The notes under the pieces: generated by a model
What the model was told of the DNA's origin: nothing
Database searches by the model: none
Seen by the model: the letters and a program-made list of their open reading frames with translations, nothing else
Assembly: GCA_020796225.1 (NCBI GenBank)
Contig: CM036754.1
Coordinates: 13,283,867-13,347,866 of the forward strand
DNA from: Arion vulgaris
Lineage: Eukaryota; Mollusca; Gastropoda; Stylommatophora; Arionidae
Direction of reading: 5' to 3'
DNA length: 64,000 nt
Part shown: one piece after another, positions 38,001 through 50,000 of the stretch
Position numbering within the stretch: position 1 is the stretch's first letter
Layout of the letters: the number at the start of each line of letters is the position of its first letter
Translations under genes and position numbers: made by a program

Positions 38001-41000
38001 TCTTCATCGCAGAAGTGGTGATGTTCAGCGAGTCTCAGAAACTCATCTCCTAACGACATTACAATATCCTATATTATTTTGGCAAGGAGAAGATGGATAT
38101 CATTTCAACATCAAATTGAGAAATCCACAAAAACAGATGAGGAAACGAATAAGAAAGTTAGTGCTATGAATTATTATTCATATCGAATAATGATTAGTGA
38201 AAGCTGAAAATCATATCTTGAAATGTCAACAATTGTTCCATCAATACATTGTCGATATGTATGCTAAAATCGAAACTGAGCGACTCCTCTACATTCGATT
38301 AAATCAAACCAAGTTGCGTTCAGAACAGTACATTCATTTACGTGATGCAATTGTTAATGATGGCAATGTGAATCCTAATGAATTGGGAAAAATGGTCATA
38401 CCAGCCACATTTACAGGGAGTCCACGGCACATGCATGAATACGCACAAGATGCAATGACATATGTTAGCGCCTATGGCCGTCCAGATTTATTTATCACGT
38501 TTACATGCAATCCTTCGTGGGATGAAATTAAAGAACTTTTGTTAGCTGGACAATTATCATTGGATCGTCATGATATTACTTCGCGTGTATTCAAACAAAA
38601 ATTGAAATCTTTAATGGATTTCATTGTCAAGCAGTGTGTTTTTGGAGAGACACGCTGTTGGATGCCACATGCACACATTTTGATTTGGTTTATCGAAAAA
38701 GTCACACCAGATCAAATTGATCAAGTCATCTCAGCAGAAATACCAGATGTTGACATTGATCCAGACTTATTTGAAGTCGTCACCAAAAACATGATTCATG
38801 GTCCATGTGGCATACTCAACAATAATTCACCATGCATGTCTGATGGAAAATGCCGAAAAGATACCCAAAAGACTTCATGCCGATACTATTACTGACAATG
38901 AGCGGATATCCTCTCTATCATCGACGATCAAATGAAGATGGCGGAAAATCCATCACTGTAAAAGTGCGAAACAATGATGTTGAAGTTGATAATCGTTAGG
39001 TTGTCCGTATTCACCGTTACTCTCAAAGAGCGTACAAAGCACACATAAATGTTGAGTATTGCATTCGTGAAATCGATCAAGTACATTTGCAAATATGTCA
39101 ACAAAGGAAGCGATATGGCAGTTTTTTGGAGTGGCAAATATAAATGCATCCATCGATGAAATCGAGCGTTATCAACTGGGACGCTACATTAGTAGCAATG
39201 AAGCAGTATGGCGCATTTTATCATTTCCAATTCATGACGACATCCAACAGTTGTTCATTTGGCAGTGCACCTTGAAAATGGACAGCGCGTGTACTTCTCA
39301 ACAGATAATGCACATGCACAAGCATTGTCACCATCGCCAACAACGTTAACTGCATTTTTCTCATTGTGTAGAGATGATATATTTGCAAAAACGCTACTTT
39401 ACTCTGAACTGCCAACATACTACACATGGAATGCAGCAGCGAAAAGTTTCAACGTCAGCAAACAAGGTAAAGTAGTTGAAGGACATTCCAATTTATATTC
39501 GACCAATGCGTTGGGCCGTTTGTCACTGTTCATCCAAACAATGCAGAATGCTTTTACTTGCGATTACTGTTAATCAACAAGCGTGGACCAACATCCTTCC
39601 AGAATTGAGAACAGTTAACGGTCACGTATGTGCTACTTATCGTGAAGCTTGCCAAGAATTAAATCTTCTTGAAAAGCGATGCACATTGGGACACTTCACT
39701 CGCTGATGCATCAATACTGCCGACCACAGCAAATCGCACATTATTTGCAGTAACATTAACAACGTGCTTCCATCAATCCAAAGAACTTTGGGAAAAATAC
39801 AAAGACTACATGAGTGAAGACATCCCATATACTGCGTGCGACGAATCAAAATCCTGACATTCAATTCACACCAACCGTATATAATGAGGCATTGGTTTCA
39901 ATTGAGGACATATGTTTGGCAATCACTAATAAAGCACTGGTGCAATTGGGAATGGATGCGCCAGAGCGATCTGCAAACAACCTTTTCGATTGTGAGTTGG
40001 AGCGAGAAACACACTTTGATATCAACGAATTGAGTACATTTGTTCAAACGAATCTTCCAAAATTGATTTCAGAACAACGCATAGCATATGACAGAATTAT
40101 GCATGCAATTACAAGTCAAAACGGTGGATTGTATTTCATAGATGCGCCCGGAGGCACAGGCAAAACTTTTCTCATTTCACTTATTTTGGCAACCATACGA
40201 TCACGAAATAATATTGCACTGGCAATCACATCTTCTGGAATTGCAGCAACTCTTTTAGATGGTGGCCGAACAGCGCATTCAGCGCTGAAATTGCCGTTGA
40301 ATATGCAAATCACTGAGACACCAACATGCAATATCAACAAAAATTCTGCAATGGGTAAAGTACTCCAATTATGTCAACTCATTATATGGGATGAATGTAC
40401 TATGGCGCACAAAAAAGCATTAGAAGCGCTTCATCGTACACTGAAAGATTTGAGAAGAAATGACCAGCTCTTCGGTGGCGCACTCATTTTATTGTCTGGC
40501 GATTTCCGGCAAACTCTACCAGTTATACCAAGATCAACACCTGCTGATGAACTTAATGCATGCCTGAAATCATCAGTTCTATGGCAACACATACAGAAAT
40601 TGACTTTGAAGACCAATATGCGTATACACCTACAACATGATGAAACCTCTGAACGTTTTGCAAAACAATTGTTGGATATTGGGAATGGGAAAATGCCAAT
40701 CGATGATTCCACACGATGTATCACATTGCCAACAAACTTCTGTAACATCATAGCGACCACAGACGAATTGATTCATAAAGTTTTCCCAAATATTGCACAT
40801 AATTACAAAAATCATCAGTGGCTCAGTGCACGTGCAATATTAGCAGCAAAAACAAGGATGTATATGCCATGAATTTGAGCATTCAAAACAAAATACCAGG
40901 CGAAGTGACAACGTATAAGTCCATCGATACTGTAATGAATCAAGACGAAGTTGTCAATTATCCAACTGAATTCTTGAATTCACTTGATTTGCCAGGCATG

Positions 41001-44000
41001 CCACCACATGTTTTAACATTGAAAATTGGCGTGCCTATCATTCTTCTCAAAAACATTAATCCACCACGACTTTGCAACGGTACTAGACTTTTAGTGAAAA
41101 ATATGATGAACAATATCATCGAAGGTACAATTTTAAATGGAAAATTTAAAGGAGAAGATATACTATTGCCACGCATCCCAATGATTCCAACAGACATGCC
41201 ATTCGAATTCAACGCTTGCAGTTTCGGTGCGACTCGCCTTTGCAATGACCATCAACAAATCACAAGGACAATCGCTACAAGTGTGTGGACTACATTTGGA
41301 AAATCCCTGCTTTTCACATGGACAGCTATATGTGGCCTGTTCACGCGTCGGAAAACCTTCTGATTTATTCGTGTATGCACCAGATGGAAAAACAAAAATA
41401 TTGTATATCCAAAAGCACTTCAATAAACAGAATTGAAATGAAACGTTAAATTGTAAGTGTTTTTTCTCCAAGAAAATGAACAAAAGGACAATGATAAAAC
41501 AAATAATTACTACATATTGTTATAGCAAGTTTCCTTTAAATTCATTTTCTGTTGAAGGCGTAGTAAGCGCAGAGGTACAGCTAGTATATATATAGATTCA
41601 CAATTATGTTGATATGTACTGATAAGGTTCATAAATGAGTGGACCATCTTCTCTTACCTTCAAGAGGGTTTTGAGGCTTGCATTTGATATGTATGGGATG
41701 AGATAGGCCAGCAAGACAACCGAGGCAATCAAGCCTCCTTCAGACCTGGGTGACAACCTCTTCTGGGCCATAGTGATCTGAAAATGCATGTGATTGTCTT
41801 GAGAAAAAAACAACATAGGAGCTGCGGTTAAAAACTAAAAGAAGCAAGCATAAAAAATATATAACTTAAAATAAAAGTAAACAGAATTATAAATCTTAAT
41901 ACTTGCCATATGCTTTTATTTTCTTTCTTTTCCATAATCCTGTTTTGCCTCACAGCGTCAGGATAAGAAGAGAATTCTAGAACAGGCTTTTGTGCGCTTT
42001 TCATAAATAATGTTTTTTTACCACCTGTTATTTCTGAGATCCATCTTTTGTGTGTACAGCCTTTTGCTTTGTATCCACTGTATCTGAGTAGCACTGTTCT
42101 TTGAGGTACACTGTCTGTTGGTAATCTGCTTATGTGAACGAACCATTTAATTCGTTTTTTTATTGATAAAGTTCAGTACTGATCTTGTACCCACTGTTTT
42201 TCTGAGAACTGGGAGAAATTAGAATGTGTCTGTTCTATGAACCACAGTCTAACAGAGATGCAATGTACTCACTATCTCTAAGCACACTACACAGATCACA
42301 AAGAAAAGTTAACTTGGTTGATAAGAATGACCTCAAACATTGTGACAACATTATGTCCACAAAGGAAGAAAAGCACCCACCAACACACAATTACTCACCA
42401 TGTCCATTATGTTTGGCAAGCACTGAATCAGAATCACTTGTTCTCCATACAGGACCACATCAAATCCTATACATTCTAGAACTTTCTGTGAGTTCCTGTC
42501 TCCAACAACAAGTCTCGATGTCTTGATTATATTCTCACCTGCAGTCAAAATCAATTTTGTATTACTTTTCTTGATAAAACTCAACGGGATAAAGACATTC
42601 ACATTTTTATGAGGAACTCTTCAGCATTGTTAAGTAGATTACAAATAACAAAATGACACCTTAATATCTGCATGAGACAAGCTATTTATAACAGAACTTA
42701 GTGATGTACACAGACAAGCTATTTATAACAGAACTTAGTGATGTACAGAGACAAGCTATTTATAACAGAACTTAGTGATGTACACAGACAAGCTATTTAT
42801 AACAGAACTTAGTGATGTACACAGAGACAAGCTATTTATAATAGAACTTAGTGATGTACAGAGACAAGCATTTTGCTGATAAGTAACATAATCATGAAAC
42901 TAGATTCAGTGCAAGATAAGTTGTAGTGCAGTCTTCCTTTGTATCAATAGTGCAAGATTTGGTCTTACCTTGCATCAATAAAAGAAAGATTCGGTCTTCC
43001 CTTGTATCAAAAATAGAAGACTCAGTTTTAAAGGGTTTTCAAGCCGAAGGATTGACTTCATTGCACCGGGTTTTACCCCATACGGCTCAGTCCCTCTCTG
43101 CAGAAATGGCACGCTGCCTGCCAAGAGTATTGCACAAAGCACGAACTCCGTAGCTCCAGCAACAATCCTACGGGTCTCTGGAAAAAAACTGCACTCGTGA
43201 ACAAAATGGCGCGGTCCGGACTCGAACCCACGACCTTTGACTCACAAGGCACAAGGGCTTAACCACTTAGTCACAGAGACCCCCATACTCAGTGTTTCAT
43301 TGTATCAAAAACAGCAAGATTCAGTGTAAGAATGAGGCATCAACAATTACAATGCACAAAATTAGTACTAGAAGGACATGCATGTTGGCAAGTAAAACTA
43401 GAAGACACACAGCAGAAGTAGCAGCATCGACAACTACAATGCACAAAATTAATACTAGAAGGACATGCATGTTGGCAAGTAAAACTAGAAGACACACAGC
43501 AGAAGTAGCAGCATCGACAACTACAATACACAAAATTAATACTAGAAGGACATGCATGTTGGCAAGTAAAACTAGAAGACACACAGCAGAAGTAGCAGCA
43601 TCGACAACTACAATGCACAAAATTAATACTGGAAGGACATGCATGTTGGCAAGTAAAACTAGAAGACACACAGCAGAAGTAGCAGCAGCATCGACAACTA
43701 CAATGCACAAAATTAATACTAGAAGGACATGCATGTTGGCAAGTAAAACTAGAAGACATACAGCAGAAGTAGCAGCATCGACAACTACAATGCACAAAAT
43801 TAATACTAGAAGGACATGCATGTTGGCAAGTAAAACTAGAAGACACACAGCAGAAGTAGCAGCATCGACATGTGGAAGTTATGGTGACATGATTATAGAC
43901 TCACCAGTTTGTTCTGTAAACTGCAGCTGGTCCTGGCCAAGATAACACAAAGCTAACATTCGCACCAAGTTTCTAGACAGGAACTTTGTAGCCAGAACTG

Positions 44001-47000
44001 GACCAAGCTTGTGTGACAACCACTTGACTGAATCTGCTGCAACATCTCGTATATTGGTGATATGTCCAGAACTATCTGAGGACAAGTTCAGCATAAGGTC
44101 TTCTGTTTCACTACGAACCATATCTGAAGTTGTCTGTAATCTTTGCTGACCTGTTGATGGTGAAGACTCTCTGATGATTCTTTTAGCATCAACTTGATCA
44201 AAATATGATGATGAACCAGTTAGGTATTCTTGATTGACACCGTCTGTCGTGTCAACAGATGCTAGATTTTCGTGACTGTCTTTGTTGTCTTGAGTTGAGC
44301 CTAACTTTTGGTGTTGAAGTGAAGCAGTATCACTATTGACTGAAGAATCTTGCGATTGCATGAGATCATCACCTATGGAATGTCTACCCATTTTATCTGA
44401 CACTATTTCATCGATGTTGTCAAGAGTTGTCAAGTATGGTCGTGCTGAATTTCCTGCGATGTTGGCTTCTTCCCAGGTTACCCTCTGGATTCTTTCTTCC
44501 TCGTTAACTTCATTATCAGTATTAGATGATTCAGAATTATTTGTATTCCACTTCCTGTGTTGCCGCTTATCAGACTTTGTCTGAATTTCATATGAGTATG
44601 TGCCTCTAACTGAGGAAGTAGGAGAACCTTCAGCAAATGGTTCTGTCTCATTATCTTGAAATACCCCAAATGGTTCAAGATCATCCAAGATGGATGGAGA
44701 ATCTTCTATGTTAGTAGCCATAAAGTGAGAAATGCTGTGAATGGAATGTTCATCTGCATTATCATATGCTCCAGTGCTATCAAGATCATCAGACATGACT
44801 ATCATTCTTTTAATTACGGTCTCATCTGCTCTGTCGTCACTGCTCTCACTGCCAAGTGAGTCCCTCTCAGAAGCTTCCCCTTGAGAAGTTTTCCTCTCAG
44901 AATCCAAACTCTCATCCTCTAGTAAGACATGTGTCCCATCCAGTAACATCTCATCCACAAGATCACCATCATCATTTTTGTCATGACTACTCTTACCTAC
45001 ATCTCCATCATCAACTGTCTCAGTTTCATATGATTCACCTCCACCGTCTGTACAATCTCCTGAAGTGGAAAAGTCATCTTCCAACAGTGTCCTAGATTTT
45101 GACTTTGCTGTAGATGGCTTCAGGACACTATCCTGGTGAAGTTCTTCCAGCAGCTCTTCTGCTTGAAATCTACTGCTTACATTAAAATCTTTGTATCCAG
45201 CAACAGCCTCAACTAGCAAGGTTGAGAAGTAGCTGAGGAAAGTCTCTAAGCCCAGTCGGATTATGAGCTGGATTAAAAATGACCTGCGGATGTAAGAAAA
45301 TGGACATAGATTTAAAGAAACTGCTAAAATAATATAAATAATGGTTAAAAAGCATTTTTGAAAATTAACACCAATAAACAATCTCCACTTCTATAAATTA
45401 AAAATTATTTTATTTAGATTGATTGATCATCATTGCACTTCTATGAATAACCATGTGTGCTCCAATTTCTTTCTTACACAGTAAGATCTCATCGGTAGTG
45501 CACAAACTCCATAGCACCAGTGAGAGTCCCTGATATAATTTGAAGACAGTGAAAAATGTTATGAGAATTTTATTGTAATCTTTTTTAAATGAATATGGTT
45601 CTGTGAGATTATCAGAGCTAACACAAACTACACACATATGCTTGTGTTGAACAACATAAACTACACATCAATGCCATGTTGAACAACAGAGCTACAAGAT
45701 TATATGTGCTAACATACACTACACACACATATGCGTGTGCTAAACTACACATGTAAGCCTCTATTAAACACCACAACTATGCTAACATAAACTACACACA
45801 CATATGCTTGTATTAAACAGCAACAACTATCAATTTACCTGTGATAAAGTTTAATATGTTTTGCAGATGACACTTCTCCAGAGAAAAGTGCTGTTAGAAA
45901 TGGAATAAACTGCTTGGTTGACTCAGCTGGACCTAACTCGCGTGTTGTTCCATCAAAGAGGGACCATGCAGCTTGAACTGTTGTGTATTCATTTTGTAGT
46001 AAATCTTGAATGTATGGTAATATTAGACCCATACCCTCTGACCCTAAATAGCTTTGTTGATTCCACAGAAATGTCCTCAGAAGTGGTACCTGATAAATGA
46101 TACAACTCATGATAATAAAACAAGTTTTTTTTTATTAACTTCTAACAGATAGTTCTTTCAGGGCATGACTACTAACAGTTGTCCAACTGTCCAATTAAAA
46201 CAAGTCTTTCAGAGTGTGACTACTAAACAGTTAACCAATTAAAACAAGTCTTTCATGGTGTGACTACTAAACAGCTTGAAATTGCTTGCAGGCCGAATGT
46301 ATTAGAAGAATTATAATAATATAATGATAATGTTTGTAAAAAGAAATACTTTTACCTTCTGCCTCTCTAACTGTTTCATCTGACCAGCCTTTTCTGCAAC
46401 AGGCATCCTCTTCGTCTTGAGAAGCTCAATTTCCAGAGTCTTCTCCTCAATCTTGCTCAGACAAGAGTACAGTTCACCAAAGTAAGGAGGGAAGGGCAGG
46501 AGGTCTGAGTATGGCTGGATAAGAAACCCAGGCGTTGGTGGAGGACTACCATCAGAAAAAATAGCTTGAAAGTGCATCTTTCTATCTGCTGTTACCTCCA
46601 GATTTTGAAACATATCGCAGATAAACTTTTGAAGAGGTCTGTTGAATGACAAATTAGGATGGAGTTGAAGCAAATGTGGAACATAATAAGTTCTGGTATA
46701 AAAAGTTTATACAGGGTGTTCAAGATAAAAGCGGCCCGAGTGACAAATCAAAAGTTGCCAGTTACTTATTGTGTTGTGTCTATTTACTATTTAAACCGGT
46801 TCTTGTCCTACGTCACATTTGTTCATTGCCCCTTCCCGCACTACAAATACACATGATTACACAACCTTGACCTATATTACGTCATAACTGAACCTTCTCA
46901 TTTTCATAAACATATGCCAGATTAGCTCCCTTCATGACAATGCTTCCTTAACGACATGACTGCTTTTATCTTGAACACTGTAGAATGTTGGCATAATCAA

Positions 47001-50000
47001 GTAGTTTGAGTACCGGTTGCACCATGTGGTTTTATTGGTTATTAGTTACTTATTCAACATCATAGCACTCCAGACTATAGGTGCTCAATGTCCATCAGTA
47101 AATGTCATAGGGTATGTAAGGACATGCTTGCAGGGTCTGACATCCATGCTTCTAATCACAGTACAACAGTATGTTCTCAATTATGTGACATGGGCAAGTC
47201 TCATGCAGTGGAACGAGTTCGAGAATTAGGAGTAAAGTTTGGGCGTGTCAGATAATATCATCTGCATGGGAGAGAGAGAAGATGTAGTAATCAACTTCTC
47301 ATGGGTACTGTGAGCAAATGGACTTTGAGAGGGCTGTTGTAGCGGAGGAAAGAGCACAGATAGGAATGACATCGATCGTATAACATTGCATAACAGTACA
47401 ACAGCACTCTCCAACAAAGAAGCAGATTGTTTTCGTCAACCACTTTTATTTCTGTGTCAGGGAATGCGGGTGATGGGGAAATGAACATGCCAATAGCCTT
47501 GCCGGTATGATTGCTGTAAAGAGCGGGAGAGCAATAAACCAGACTGATATTCTGAATTCCCTAAGGGAGAGAGGTTTGTAACTGATTCAAGTAATGGTGG
47601 TGAATCTACAACCCTAATCAGACTGCAAGGATACAAAGTTAAATGTGATGTAGCTAGGCAAGAGCTCTACACTGGAAGTCAGAAAAGAATAGTGAACCAA
47701 GATACAACTGGTGCGGTTAGTTGCCACACACTGAGAGACATACTGAGGAGATCAGAGCACTTATGGACTAATTGGTTCGATGTGCAGTAATGATCAATCG
47801 ATGACTAAACTAAACTAGAACAAGTACAAACATTAATATTGAGATGTTGCATGTGTCTAAAGTACAGAACAGAACAATGAAAAACATCGGTAGGGAGACT
47901 GAGTAAAAGTCTATAGCAGAGAAGAGAGAAAGAACAATACATGACTGTATGCCAGTAAATACAAACCGCTGAATCTCTGAGCAATCTGGTAAGCAGAGTC
48001 TGCGAACAGTCATGAGTCTCTTCCAGAGGGGCGGATGACTGTCCTGCATACGAAGCTTGGTATCGAGAAACATCTCACACACCAGGCACAATAGAGTGAC
48101 CATGTCCTCAGTGACTCCTTCATCCTGGTACTTTGGAGGCAGCACAGTCTGTAGACAGACAGATATAGGATATGTGTAAAACTGCAGGTAGACTACTTAC
48201 CAAAGGTAATTAATAGAATAAAATATGAAGTACAGAAGTTTTATTAAGCTCAGTTATCAGTTATATGAAGACTATCATCATAGCCCTCTGAACATGTCTA
48301 TAGGTGACTATATTGGTGTTCCTTTTCCCCACTTTCACAGAATGCTTCCTTCCATAATTAATCTTTTCCAAACTTTCATACTTTTTATCCGTCCAAAATA
48401 CTTTGCTTTCCTCAATCTTATTCTTCTTCTCATTCACCAAATTTTCTTCAATTGTGAGTTCTTCTCACATAAATAAATCTGTTTCTCTCTCTCTCTCGCG
48501 ATCGTTCTTAGGCCACTTTTATCATTCTATTGTGATATATAAGCAGCCAAACATCAAGAACAGATGTATGTGCACAGCCTTCAGTACCTATTAGAGCTCA
48601 GGTGCTTATCCTTCGACGGTGTGTTCGATTTCAACCAGCGTTTACTGGGTTCGCTCTCCATTAGCCTTTTGCTGTCCCCAGCCAAAACCCACAAGGCAGC
48701 AGGCTGCTATTTTCTTTCAGGGCAGCGACCCGTAGACTACCTGCTCTCCTGGGCTGACGAGCGTCATCTGCCCAGCAAATCTGTTTCCACTTTCCATCAA
48801 ATTTTGAAAACTCTTCTGTAATATATATATTTGAAAGCACTTATGTGTTTTTCAGTTATTTTTCTAAATGTTCAAGCTTACACCTGAGAGCAACAGAGGA
48901 AGATATATAATAATTTGTACAGATTTTATCCCTATTTGTAAACTGTTGATATTCTACATCACGTAGGCAAATATTGTGTACGGCTTTAATTGTTTAGTGT
49001 AGGTTTAAACAAAAATCTGTTTACGGGTTTTGAACTCACGAGACTAACAGGTATGAGATCTGGTTGCACTAATCTAATCTAATTATAGAGAGAGAAAAAG
49101 TATATGGCATCTAGTGGGAGTATGCAGAAAAGATATTGTCTATAACATCTAGTGAAGCTACGCACATGACATATTGTCTGTGGCAAAAGATAGAAAACAC
49201 AAAATAGGACTGTTTTATAAAGGATATCAACAGTGAGAAAGTAAAAGTTATGATGTGATGTCTATAATGATTGGATCTTTAGACTAAACTTTCCTTACCT
49301 TCTGAACTGAAGAGTTTGACACATTTACATGTAGTGCCCTGGCCTTGAACTCCTGCAAGTCCTCACAGTGCTCCAACTCTGCAACAGGATTATAGTTCCT
49401 TGGTAAATGTATGGCTGCCTGGTTGATCCGCCCTAGCTCTGAACTATCAAAACTGAAAAAAATGTTCATAAAAATATGACATACTAGTCAACATTTTTCT
49501 TGGAAATATTAATGGATCCACATTATTTTTGTGTGAATCATCGGGTTAAACCAGTAACCAAAACCCATGAGCACATCCACATGGTGTAGTAGACAATATT
49601 AAGTTTGCAATTTGCATAACATTATCAATACAAGTAAAAAATACTCAGGACTGCCTAATTTTAAATGACCTTAAAGTTGGACCTGGTCAAGGGATGCATC
49701 AGTAAAGCAAAAGCTATGATTCTGCCACAGGGATCTTGAGAAAACTGTAGACTTTGTCTTGTCAACAAACCTGAGAGTCTAGCAAGACTAATTTATCTGA
49801 ACACAGAAGAAGAATCTGTAAAATAAAATTCCGTTCAACAAGCCTCACTTAAGAAATCATGGGTAGAAGTTGAATTTCTGTTGCAAGAAATATATAAACA
49901 CAGCCAATGTGGGTTTTTTCTGTTATTTATATCTCCCAGATGACAGACTATCTACACAATTTATCTCAGAAGACATATTATACTAGTAGTACCTTGCATC

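Larger units (their letters stand above)
35739..41584 (+). mobile_element. Helitron, full length but decayed
   Basis: The element starts TCTACTATATATATAAA and ends ...ACAGCTAG, with host A before and host T after, the usual Helitron target (A/T, no target duplication). It is 5,846 bp and contains, in order, an N-terminal repeat region, a CxxC-type segment, a Rep (HUH) domain and a PIF1-like helicase, all on the plus strand but split by several frameshifts. The 3' hairpin before CTAG is weak (GCG/CGC, 3 bp). It lies in intron 14 of WDR81, antisense to the gene. It could once have been autonomous but is probably dead now. Confidence 0.9.

Noticed and set aside
43292..43945. Plus-strand ORF of 217 codons and minus-strand ORFs of 168-175 codons
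   Set aside because: Produced by an 87-bp tandem repeat whose length is a multiple of three; no family match.
49815..49870. Alternative small exon ATTCTTCTTCTGTG...CTCTCAG before exon 8
   Set aside because: 45 nt, exits in phase 0, so it would not restore the frame to exon 8; the 56-nt candidate at 49993-50048 does.
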